Shown piece after piece: positions 8,746 through 16,254 of a stretch of 64,000 bases of DNA; position 1 is the first letter of the stretch, and each line of letters begins with the position of its first letter. The notes under the pieces are model-generated. The model was given only the letters and a program-made list of their open reading frames with translations. It had not been told where the DNA came from and ran no database searches. The position numbers were made by a program, and so were the translations under genes. The DNA lies in contig NZ_JBBOZQ010000001.1 in the NCBI RefSeq assembly GCF_038008685.1, forward strand, positions 2,790,001 to 2,854,000, given 5' to 3'. Origin of the DNA: Lysinibacillus sp. FSL W8-0992. Lineage in GTDB: Bacteria > Bacillota > Bacilli > Bacillales_A > Planococcaceae.

Positions 8746-8840
8746 TTGTTTTGAAATAGCCAGAAAGTAAAGTTTTTATAATGTCAGTTTATTCATCTAG
8801 TATTTATTAAAGGAATGCGTACAAAAAATAAAGCAAATTA

Positions 8841-8885
8841 AAAACTTGTATGTGCTAAGTAATTTACTAAGCACATACAAGTTTT
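8841..8885 (-). terminator. Long hairpin terminator after the DUF418 gene
   Basis: A 16-bp perfect stem (AAAACTTGTATGTGCT with its complement) and a short loop. On the minus strand it ends in a T-rich tract, 30 bp beyond the DUF418 stop codon. Confidence 0.75.
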
Positions 8886-8915
8886 AATCTGTCTATGCAA
8901 ACAAATTAGCTTTGC

Positions 8916-10112
8916 TTATGTTAGTTTTTGTTTATAGCGATTCACAGGAATATTGCCAAGTTTACGCCAAATTGTTTCAACAGGTCCTTGTTTATATTTT
9001 TGTAACCATAATGTTGAAAATCCAATCATAAATAATGAAATGCCTAACCAAGATGCATATATTAAAAGCGGGTTATAGTGTTTGGAAAGACCGAGCCCCC
9101 AATTGTAGAACAAAAAGGATGATACGATGTTTTGGGTGATATAGCATGTAAGCGCCATTTTTCCAACGTTACTAATATATTGTTGTGTTTTGACAAACTT
9201 ATGGTGGCGAGCGATTAAGAAAACAAGGCCTAAATAGCCTAGTGATAAGATAGGGGCAAAAACGTAGCGGTCAAATGCGACAAAATGTACATTGAAGAGC
9301 GATAGTGCATTGATTGGAATGCCGATACCAAAACCAATCCATAGCAGGCGCTTTTGCAGTCGAATTCCGCGTTCATCCATTTTCAATAAACCTTTTCGTA
9401 CGAGGAAGACGCCAAGTAAAAATAAAAAAACATTCATAGGTAAAATCATAATGGCTTCTGATCGTAATACCCAAAAATGCTCCATCCTGTAAACGACTTG
9501 CTCCCACCAAGTAAACCCAGATATTTCAAGCAATTGATTATCATATCGTATTAATGCTTGTTCAGCTAAATCACGTTCAGTACTAATATTGGCATAAGGA
9601 TTATTTGGAAATAACATACTTACTAGCTTAGAAGACATAATCACACTAATGAACCCTTGCCAAACTTGGTAAAGAACATGAATAGCACCAGCACAAAACA
9701 TACATATTTTCATTATTCTCTCGGATCGTTGAATGATAAAAGCAACGAGGATACCTGTTAGCGAATAACTCATTAGTACATCAAATTCAAAAACAAATAT
9801 AAAATGGAGAAGCCCATCAATATAGAGTAAAATCATTGACCATAAATATAGGCGAAACCAAGGGAGTTCACGATTTTGAAAGCTAGTATATTTCAATTGC
9901 ATGCCAATACCGAACATAATCGTTAACAGACCTAGAAACTTACCATTCGTCAAAAAATCTGTGAAATGCGATATGTATGAACCAATATTCGAAATTTCAA
10001 CTTCATCCACTTCCACAGTATGATGAGACGATCCAAAAACCCAAATATTCGTTCCAAGTGTGCCAATAATAGCGAGTCCTCTAGCGACATCTAGTAATTT
10101 TATTCTCTCCAT
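8916..10112 (-). CDS. DUF418 (YeiB-like) membrane protein
   Basis: A 398-residue polytopic membrane protein. It opens with ERIKLLDVARGLAIIGT, followed by the conserved NIWVFG of the DUF418/YeiB family, and ends with the family C-terminal segment KQGPVETIWRKLGN. About ten hydrophobic segments are visible. The ATG at 10112 is preferred over a GTG three codons upstream because AAGAGG sits 8 bp before it. The family's biochemical role is not established. The gene stands alone. Confidence 0.8.
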   Translation of the reverse strand: MERIKLLDVARGLAIIGTLGTNIWVFGSSHHTVEVDEVEISNIGSYISHFTDFLTNGKFLGLLTIMFGIGMQLKYTSFQNRELPWFRLYLWSMILLYIDGLLHFIFVFEFDVLMSYSLTGILVAFIIQRSERIMKICMFCAGAIHVLYQVWQGFISVIMSSKLVSMLFPNNPYANISTERDLAEQALIRYDNQLLEISGFTWWEQVVYRMEHFWVLRSEAIMILPMNVFLFLLGVFLVRKGLLKMDERGIRLQKRLLWIGFGIGIPINALSLFNVHFVAFDRYVFAPILSLGYLGLVFLIARHHKFVKTQQYISNVGKMALTCYITQNIVSSFLFYNWGLGLSKHYNPLLIYASWLGISLFMIGFSTLWLQKYKQGPVETIWRKLGNIPVNRYKQKLT

Positions 10113-10272
10113 AAAAAACACCTCTTATCAGTTTATATAGAATTAATAGATTGTCATGTAGCTTTCATAATTAATAAACGCCAAGTGAAAAGGAAGGTTT
10201 CGATAAAATGAGCATTTTATTGTATTGAAATAGAATAAATGTGTTTTATTTAGCGGGGAACTGACTGGCAAC

Positions 10273-10299
10273 AAAAAAACACCTTAGAAAACCAAGGTG
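10273..10299 (-). terminator. Intrinsic terminator of the crcB operon
   Basis: On the minus strand CACCTT pairs with AAGGTG and runs into seven T residues, directly after the stop codon of the gene at 10301. Confidence 0.8.
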
Positions 10300-10300
10300 C

Positions 10301-10648
10301 TTAAAACATTTGTGGTAATAAGTCATTTATAAAGTGTTGATTTTTACGCAACCAAATTTTTAAAATAATCCGATGGGTTAATAACTGATGCCTTTTATTT
10401 GGTCTATTTTTTGCTTCAAGTAAACTTTCTAATAATATACAAGTCTCGGTAGCATAAGCTTGAGGTTCCACTAGAACAGTAAGTTTATAATCAATTAAAT
10501 GAGCTGCTTGTACTTTTGCGAGCAGTTGCGCAAAGTGAGAAGTCATTTCTTGATAGGCTTCGTCCAGTTCTAAGTCAATTAATGTATATAAAGTATGTTT
10601 TATTTCAGCCTCCAACGCTTGGAGCTGTTCAATTGTAGCTTGTGTCAA
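10301..10648 (-). CDS. Hypothetical protein downstream of crcB
   Basis: A 115-residue protein I do not recognise. It is predicted to be mostly helical and soluble, with an acidic N-terminal half (LEAEIKHTLYTLIDLELDEAY) and a basic C-terminal half (KNRPNKRHQLLTHRIILK). The TTG start has AGAGGTGA a few bases upstream. It lies 27 bp after the second crcB gene and before the only terminator, so it is probably co-transcribed with the fluoride channel genes. Whether it contributes to fluoride tolerance is unknown. Confidence 0.6.
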   Translation of the reverse strand: MTQATIEQLQALEAEIKHTLYTLIDLELDEAYQEMTSHFAQLLAKVQAAHLIDYKLTVLVEPQAYATETCILLESLLEAKNRPNKRHQLLTHRIILKIWLRKNQHFINDLLPQMF

Positions 10649-10675
10649 AAAATCACCTCTTGAATGTTAAGGACA

Positions 10676-11008
10676 TTATGCCAAAATGTAAAGACCAAGT
10701 GCAGCAAAGAGTAATCCTAATAATACTGTACTACAAATATAGGCTAAAGCTAATCCCCATTTTTTCTTTTCTACTAGTTGTAGCATTTCAAAGCCGAACG
10801 TCGAAAAAGTTGTGTAAGCACCTAAAAAACCGATACCTAAAAAATGCCATAATGCTTCACTTGGATGGCTGCCAAATAAAAGACCAAGGATAAAAGAACC
10901 TGTAATGTTGATAATGAAGGTTGCCCAAGGATAAGTACTGACAATCCATTTTCCTAAGTAAAATCTTGTTAATGCACCTAAAATTCCACCTATGCCTACA
11001 AGGATCAT
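10676..11008 (-). CDS. crcB: CrcB/Fluc fluoride channel subunit
   Basis: A 110-residue four-helix protein. GGILGALTRFYLG at the N-terminus and GFLGAYTTFSTFGFE in the third helix are the Fluc signature, including the phenylalanines that line the fluoride pore. The start is the ATG at 11008, which overlaps the stop codon of the preceding crcB gene as ATGA; a longer frame upstream lies inside that gene. Two adjacent crcB genes in Firmicutes usually encode a heterodimeric channel that removes fluoride from the cytoplasm. Confidence 0.9.
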   Translation of the reverse strand: MILVGIGGILGALTRFYLGKWIVSTYPWATFIINITGSFILGLLFGSHPSEALWHFLGIGFLGAYTTFSTFGFEMLQLVEKKKWGLALAYICSTVLLGLLFAALGLYILA

Positions 11009-11367
11009 TGCATTCGCCCCCTTGCAAGTAAAGCACCAAGCCAAGCGCAAGCTAAACCGCCCAATACGCTAATTAAGCAATAAGAAAGGGCTTGTACCCA
11101 TTGGTTATTTTCAATGAGTAAAAGTGTTTCTACAGAAAAGGTAGAAAAAGTTGTGAAGGCTCCTAAAAAGCCTGTACCAACGCCAAGTACGAGTGGTGTC
11201 CGGTTAGTAAAAGTCGTAAAAAGAAAGGCTAAACAAAAGCATCCAACTAAATTAATAAAAAGTGTTGTAGTTGGAAAGTTAGCGGTGTTGGGAAGTAACA
11301 CGCTGAGGTAATAGCGGGACATCGCGCCGAAAAATCCACCTATACCTATTGCCAAAAACGTTTTCAA
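11005..11367 (-). CDS. crcB: CrcB/Fluc fluoride channel subunit (first gene)
   Basis: A 120-residue four-helix protein with GGFFGAMSRYYLS and GFLGAFTTFSTFSVE, the same Fluc motifs as its downstream partner. It is the first gene of a three-gene minus-strand unit and overlaps the next crcB by 4 bp. I looked upstream for the conserved fluoride riboswitch and found no convincing match, so control is unknown. The two subunits are clearly paralogous but not nearly identical, as expected for a heterodimer. Confidence 0.9.
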   Translation of the reverse strand: MKTFLAIGIGGFFGAMSRYYLSVLLPNTANFPTTTLFINLVGCFCLAFLFTTFTNRTPLVLGVGTGFLGAFTTFSTFSVETLLLIENNQWVQALSYCLISVLGGLACAWLGALLARGRMQ

Positions 11368-11583
11368 TATTAAAGACTCCTTTAACTTTTAAGGTCATTA
11401 TTGTTTGTAAAGTACATCATTTACATTCACTATTACTTTGTATTGTATCAAGGACGTAGGTCGGATGGTAGCTATTCGAAAGTAAGTTTTAACGTCACGT
11501 TCCCCTTTTTACCAATTCAAGCAATTCACTACTTTAAAGCGTTAATTATTTCCTGTAAAATATAAAAAATAACAGTTAGAATG

Positions 11584-11611
11584 TTGACAATTATTTCAAT
11601 AATATGATAAT
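11584..11611 (+). promoter_or_regulatory. Sigma-A promoter of the bmr leader
   Basis: TTGACA at 11584-11589 and GATAAT at 11606-11611 are separated by 16 bp. The site is about 38 bp upstream of the leader peptide start. Confidence 0.75.
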
Positions 11612-11648
11612 CTTCAATAACACTATAACAAAAAAGGAGGGCATGACA

Positions 11649-11705
11649 ATGATGGTTTTAACAGTACAAAACAAAAGCACAGCTTCATACATTGTCCATG
11701 TCTAA
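11649..11705 (+). CDS. 18-residue leader peptide upstream of bmrCD
   Basis: The ORF starts ATGATG and encodes MMVLTVQNKSTASYIVHV. It has a near-perfect ribosome binding site (AAGGAGG, 8-bp spacing) just downstream of a good promoter and before an intrinsic terminator. In B. subtilis the bmrCD homologues are preceded by the leader gene bmrB, whose translation controls termination by ribosome stalling in response to ribosome-targeting antibiotics. This ORF occupies the same position. It is shorter than BmrB, and I claim no sequence homology; the functional equivalence is inferred. Confidence 0.7.
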   Translation: MMVLTVQNKSTASYIVHV

Positions 11706-11758
11706 CGTTGTTATTTATTATGCAATAGAAGGTATGGGCGCACCTTACCTTTTATAAG

Positions 11759-11794
11759 AGACACATGCTCTTTTGAGGGGATGTGTCTTTTTTT
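11759..11794 (+). terminator. Attenuator terminator in the bmrCD leader
   Basis: AGACACAT at 11759 pairs with ATGTGTCT at 11781, with an inner CTC/GAG stem, followed by a T-run. An upstream TGCAATA (11721-11727) is complementary to TATTGCA (11794-11800), and another hairpin (AAGGTA...TACCTT) lies between, so alternative folds are possible. Confidence 0.75.
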
Positions 11795-11838
11795 ATTGCA
11801 AAAAAGTTGTAGTGAACTAAAAAAGGAGTGTATGTCGT

Positions 11839-11895
11839 ATGCGTAACATCACAAGGAAATTAATTTTCAATAAGGAATTGCTAGATAGTGGGTAG
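11839..11895 (+). CDS. Second short ORF in the bmrCD leader
   Basis: An 18-codon ORF (MRNITRKLIFNKELLDSG) with AAAAGGAG upstream at a 10-bp spacing; the same site could instead serve an overlapping 4-codon ORF. It lies between the attenuator and bmrC, ending 39 bp before the bmrC start. It may be a second translated leader element or simply fortuitous. Conservation in related genomes would decide. Confidence 0.35.
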   Translation: MRNITRKLIFNKELLDSG

Positions 11896-11934
11896 CGAAG
11901 ATTTAACGCAATTTGAGAAAGAAGGTTATGAAAA

Positions 11935-13677
11935 ATGTTTGATGTATTAAGCAAATTAAGCTGGTTTTTCAAGCAATATTGGAAGCAATACACAGTAGCG
12001 ATTGTGCTATTAATGATTGCTAGTGCTTTAGAAGTTATTCCTCCTTATTTACTTGGGAACATAATTGATATTTTAACAGCAGGCACAATGACAACTGCAA
12101 TTTTATCGAAGTATATTTTGATTTTCAGCGGTATTATTGTTGGTGGCTATGTATTAAATTTTGTATGGCAATTTCGATTATTTGAAGGTGCCATTAACTT
12201 AGAGAAAATTTTACGACGCAATTTAATGCAACATTTTTTACGGATGACGCCTACTTTTTATGAAAAGAATCGCACGGGTGATTTAATGGCGCGTGCTACG
12301 AATGATTTAAATGCTGTATCCCTAACTGCGGGCTTTGGGATTATGACACTTATTGATTCAACCATTTATATGGGATGTATTATTTTTGCAATGGGCTTTA
12401 TGATTTCATGGAAATTAACCATTTTTGCCATGTTACCAGTGCCTATTATGGCTATTCTTATACAATATTTAGGGAAAATTGTGCATGAGCGTTATATGAA
12501 GGCACAGGATGCCTTTGGCGAATTAAATGATAGTGTTCTCGAGTCTGTAGCAGGCGTTCGGGTTGTACGGGCATATGTCCAAGAAAAAAAGGACGAAGCA
12601 ACATTTGCGGAGATGAGTGAAACCGTTTATGAAAAAAATATGCATACTACGAAAATAAATGCCTTATTCGGACCAATTACGAAAGTCGGTACAGGTATTA
12701 GTTATGTTGTGGCACTCGGTTACGGTGCACACTTAGTATCTACTGAGGCGATGTCGTTAGGGCAACTTGTAACGTTTACTGTCTATTTAGGATTAGCAGT
12801 TTGGCCAATTTTTGCAATCGGAGAACTTATTAATGTAATGCAGCAAGGGAATGCCTCATTGGACCGTGTACAGGAGACATTGCGCTATGAAGCAGATGTG
12901 CAAAATATTGCAATACCTCAAACGGTAGCAGCTCCGCATGCCATTGGATTCGATAATTTATCCTTCCAGTATCCAATGAGTCAGGTAAAGAATCTTCAAC
13001 AAATTTCGTTGTCACTAAAAAAGGGGCAAACACTTGGTATTGTTGGAAAGACAGGTGCAGGAAAGACGACTTTCCTGCGACAATTACTTCGTGAATATCC
13101 AATTGAAACGGGCCAGTTATCGATTGATGGGATTGATATAACATCACAAACAAAGGAGCAATTACTCGATTGGATTGGGTATGTCCCGCAGGATCATGTG
13201 TTATTCTCTCGAACAATTAGAGAAAATATTTTATTTGGGAAAGAAGATGCAACGGAAGAAGAGCTGAAACAAGCGATTTATGCTGCATATTTTGAAAAAG
13301 ATTTAGCCCATCTCCCAATGGGGCTTGAAACACTTGTTGGCGAAAAGGGCGTATCACTTTCAGGTGGTCAAAAGCAGCGTGTATCTATTGCTCGTGCACT
13401 AATAAAAGACCCTGAAATTTTAATACTCGATGATTCGCTTTCTGCTGTAGACGCTAAAACAGAGGCGAAGATTATAGAAAATATTCAACGAGAACGACAG
13501 GATCGAACTACGATTATTACAACCCATCGTTTGTCGGGAATTCAACATGCAAATATGATTATTGTGCTTGATGAAGGGCAAATCGTAGAGCAAGGAACAC
13601 ATGAACAGCTCCTTTCACAACAAGGCTGGTATAAAGAGCAATTTGACCGTCAACAGCTAGAAGGAGGTGCCTCATGA
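11935..13677 (+). CDS. bmrC: BmrC (YheI)-type half of heterodimeric multidrug ABC exporter
   Basis: A 580-residue exporter half: six membrane helices (about 1-320) fused to a nucleotide-binding domain. Walker A GKTGAGKTT is at 371-379 and the signature is LSGGQKQR. The Walker B is followed by Asp at the position of the catalytic Glu (LILDDSLSAVD, D500), a hallmark of the degenerate subunit in BmrCD-type heterodimers. The N-terminus (MFDVLSKLSWFFKQYWKQYT) resembles B. subtilis YheI closely. It overlaps bmrD by 4 bp and follows a leader with attenuator, so drug-induced antitermination is likely. Confidence 0.9.
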   Translation: MFDVLSKLSWFFKQYWKQYTVAIVLLMIASALEVIPPYLLGNIIDILTAGTMTTAILSKYILIFSGIIVGGYVLNFVWQFRLFEGAINLEKILRRNLMQHFLRMTPTFYEKNRTGDLMARATNDLNAVSLTAGFGIMTLIDSTIYMGCIIFAMGFMISWKLTIFAMLPVPIMAILIQYLGKIVHERYMKAQDAFGELNDSVLESVAGVRVVRAYVQEKKDEATFAEMSETVYEKNMHTTKINALFGPITKVGTGISYVVALGYGAHLVSTEAMSLGQLVTFTVYLGLAVWPIFAIGELINVMQQGNASLDRVQETLRYEADVQNIAIPQTVAAPHAIGFDNLSFQYPMSQVKNLQQISLSLKKGQTLGIVGKTGAGKTTFLRQLLREYPIETGQLSIDGIDITSQTKEQLLDWIGYVPQDHVLFSRTIRENILFGKEDATEEELKQAIYAAYFEKDLAHLPMGLETLVGEKGVSLSGGQKQRVSIARALIKDPEILILDDSLSAVDAKTEAKIIENIQRERQDRTTIITTHRLSGIQHANMIIVLDEGQIVEQGTHEQLLSQQGWYKEQFDRQQLEGGAS

Positions 13678-15407
13678 GTACGAGTCAACGATTAACTCGC
13701 TATGCGATGTATTTTAAAAAACCAATATTACTAGGTTTATTTTTCTTAACAATTGCAGTATTTACCGAGCTTGTAGGGCCTTTTATTGCGAAGCATATAA
13801 TCGATAATTATATGACGATTGGTAAATTAGAAATAAAGCCGATTACATGGCTGTTAATACTTTATTTAATATTGGCGATTGCAACAGCAATATTACGTTA
13901 TTTTATGTATATTTATTTACAAATGGGAGCAAACCGCGTTGTTCAAAAATTACGTAAGGACGTTTTTGAGCATATTCAAACATTGCCAATTCAATATTTT
14001 GATAACTTACCGGCAGGGAAAATCGTGGCACGCGTGACGAATGATACAGAGGCAGTACGTAATTTATATGTACAGGTGCTATCGAATTTCGTAACAAGTT
14101 TAATCTCAATTTTAGGTGTCTATGTAGCGCTGTTCATTTTAAATTGGCAAATGGCTTGTTTAGCATTAGTAATGGTGCCAATCATTTACGTATGGATGAT
14201 TTTATATCGTAAATTTGCTTCGAAGTATAACGATGTTATTCGAACTAAAATTGCCGATATCAATGCGATGATTAACGAATCAATACAAGGTATGACCATT
14301 ATTCAAGCATTTCGCCGTGAGCAACAAATGACGAAGGAATTTGATGATATGAATAATGAGCATTATGCCTATGAGCGTAAATTATTAGTGCTAGATTCGG
14401 CGACTTCATTCAATTTAGTGAATACGTTAAGACTTTTAATGTTTACCATTTTTATTTTCTACTTTGGGACGCAGTCGATGACGACAACACAAATAATTTC
14501 TGCAGGGACATTATATGCATTTGTCGATTATTTGACGAAATTATTTAATCCTATTACAAACATTGTCAATCAATTTTCTCAGCTTGAACGCTCGCTCGTT
14601 GCAGGGAAGCGTGTGTTTGAGGTGTTAGATATAGACGGTGAACCGGTATCAGAAGTAAGTCTTCCGAGATATAAAGGGAATGTCGTTTTTGAGGATGTTT
14701 CCTTTGCCTATAAAAACGATGATTATGTTTTGAAAAACTTATCTTTTGAAGCTCATCAAGGGGAAACCATTGCGCTTGTAGGTCATACAGGGTCAGGAAA
14801 AAGTTCCATTATGAACTTATTATTCCGCTTCTATGATCCTTCAAAAGGAAAGATTTCAATCGATGGTATTGATATTACAGCGGTCGCGCGTCAATCAATG
14901 CGTGAGCATATGGGTATTGTATTACAGGACCCATATTTATTTACAGGAACGATTGCTTCAAATGTGAGCTTAAATAATCCGAAAATTTCACGTGAAAAAG
15001 TGGAGGAATCTTTAAGAGCAGTTGGTGGTGATCGCGTCTTAGTAAACTTGCCTAATGGTTATGATGAACCTGTAATTGAAAAAGGAAGTACACTATCTTC
15101 AGGTCAGCGACAACTAATTTCCTTTGCACGTGCACTAGCCTTTGATCCGGCAATATTAATATTAGATGAAGCAACATCTAATATCGATACAGAGACAGAA
15201 GAAATTATCCAACATGCAATGGATGTTTTGAAAAAAGGTCGAACAACGTTTATCATTGCCCACCGTCTTTCAACGATAAAAAATGCGGATCGTATTCTTG
15301 TATTAGACCGTGGGGAGATTGTTGAGCGCGGTACGCACGAGGAGCTATTAGAGCTTGGAGGAATTTATGAAAAAATGTATCAAATGCAAGCTAACTCATT
15401 GCAGTAA
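13674..15407 (+). CDS. bmrD: BmrD (YheH)-type half of heterodimeric multidrug ABC exporter
   Basis: A 577-residue exporter half with six membrane helices and a canonical nucleotide-binding domain: Walker A GHTGSGKSS at 370-378, signature LSSGQRQL, Walker B ILILDEATS with catalytic Glu499, and H-loop IAHRLSTI. It therefore supplies the hydrolytic residues its partner lacks. B. subtilis YheH is, as I recall, roughly 670 residues, so this protein would lack an internal extension present there. It begins inside the last codons of bmrC (ATGA overlap). Two hairpins follow the stop codon. Confidence 0.88.
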   Translation: MSTSQRLTRYAMYFKKPILLGLFFLTIAVFTELVGPFIAKHIIDNYMTIGKLEIKPITWLLILYLILAIATAILRYFMYIYLQMGANRVVQKLRKDVFEHIQTLPIQYFDNLPAGKIVARVTNDTEAVRNLYVQVLSNFVTSLISILGVYVALFILNWQMACLALVMVPIIYVWMILYRKFASKYNDVIRTKIADINAMINESIQGMTIIQAFRREQQMTKEFDDMNNEHYAYERKLLVLDSATSFNLVNTLRLLMFTIFIFYFGTQSMTTTQIISAGTLYAFVDYLTKLFNPITNIVNQFSQLERSLVAGKRVFEVLDIDGEPVSEVSLPRYKGNVVFEDVSFAYKNDDYVLKNLSFEAHQGETIALVGHTGSGKSSIMNLLFRFYDPSKGKISIDGIDITAVARQSMREHMGIVLQDPYLFTGTIASNVSLNNPKISREKVEESLRAVGGDRVLVNLPNGYDEPVIEKGSTLSSGQRQLISFARALAFDPAILILDEATSNIDTETEEIIQHAMDVLKKGRTTFIIAHRLSTIKNADRILVLDRGEIVERGTHEELLELGGIYEKMYQMQANSLQ

Positions 15408-15493
15408 TTATAGTGATTACGACACTTCTAGAGGATACTCAACATGAGTGGTTCGTTTGTGTCAAAATTGTCTTTAGCAAATAAATAAACTTA

Positions 15494-15517
15494 AGCCCCA
15501 CTTTGCTAAGTGGGGCT
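15494..15517. terminator. GC-rich hairpin after bmrD
   Basis: AGCCCCACTT pairs perfectly with AAGTGGGGCT across a 4-base loop. No T-run follows, so it may be an RNA 3' structure rather than a terminator on its own. Confidence 0.45.
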
Positions 15518-15530
15518 CAGAGTTTCGACA

Positions 15531-15568
15531 AAAGGTATCAAGATAGCTCACTCTTGATGCCTTTTTTT
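15531..15568 (+). terminator. Intrinsic terminator of the bmr operon
   Basis: AAAGG-ATCAAGA pairs with TCTTGAT-CCTTTT around an 8-base loop and ends in a run of seven T residues. Confidence 0.8.
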
Positions 15569-15606
15569 GTTTATTGGAGTAAAGACAAAACGGGTGCCAA
15601 GGGCGA

Positions 15607-15627
15607 GTGACAGGCACTCAAACAATT
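15607..15627 (-). repeat. Short dispersed repeat, copy B
   Basis: On the minus strand this reads AATTGTTTGAGTGCCTGTCAC, one mismatch from the copies at 50564 and 57466. A degenerate GC-rich intergenic motif (ACGGAGAGCGTCCGCC) follows directly. Confidence 0.8.
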
Positions 15628-15698
15628 ATTCTAGTTGATTGGAACGGAGAGCGTCCGCCAGTTGCGGAAATCTACGACAGTAGTCCGTTATTTTTAAT

Positions 15699-16076
15699 TT
15701 ATGATGTACTCTTCACATTTTGAAAGACGTTGATGAAAAATAAAAGGACAGAAAGTGCAACCGCGATACCGCCTCCAGATACAAACAGCTCAAATAACCA
15801 ATGTGGAACATCTAAATAAACCATCATCATACCAACTAATAGGAACGGTAAACCGATATTATAAAGCCAAAACTGAGCCTTCGCGAGCCCTGTTTCTGCA
15901 GCTTCTTTAAAATTACAATAAACTAAACCTATGAATCCCGTAGTCAGCCAACCTACTACACCAATATGAGCATGTGTCGCCTTCCATTGAAGTTGAATTG
16001 TATAATGCATGAACAGTCCAAACGCGAAAACAAGTAATAAATAGAAGATAGAAATTTTTATCCATTTTGCCCCCAT
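15699..16076 (-). CDS. Small membrane protein resembling a cbb3-oxidase subunit I fragment
   Basis: A 125-residue protein with four hydrophobic segments. The second begins THAHIGVVGWLTTGFIG; an HxH followed by GW in this setting recalls short proteins related to subunit I of cbb3-type oxidases that lack the rest of the haem-copper centre. A good AAAGGAG precedes the ATG. It has no operon partner: repeats lie on one side and a divergent peptidase gene on the other. The histidines could bind haem, but the function is unknown. Confidence 0.55.
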   Translation of the reverse strand: MGAKWIKISIFYLLLVFAFGLFMHYTIQLQWKATHAHIGVVGWLTTGFIGLVYCNFKEAAETGLAKAQFWLYNIGLPFLLVGMMMVYLDVPHWLFELFVSGGGIAVALSVLLFFINVFQNVKSTS

Positions 16077-16254
16077 CGAAAAACAACTCCTTTCCTGAAA
16101 GTGTTTTTAGCTAGCTAATACAGTCTATTCTTGTCGAAAGAAAAAGATGACTGTCCTCTTTGAAGAATTCGGAATTAATGCGGAATTGAAAAAATAAATA
16201 ATTTTACTTAAAATAAAGGGTAAATACGTGAATATTTTTCTAACAGGAGGGTCT

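Noticed and set aside
11368-11600. Fluoride riboswitch upstream of crcB
   Set aside because: The conserved crcB-motif segments could not be found on the minus strand; a covariance search could still overturn this.
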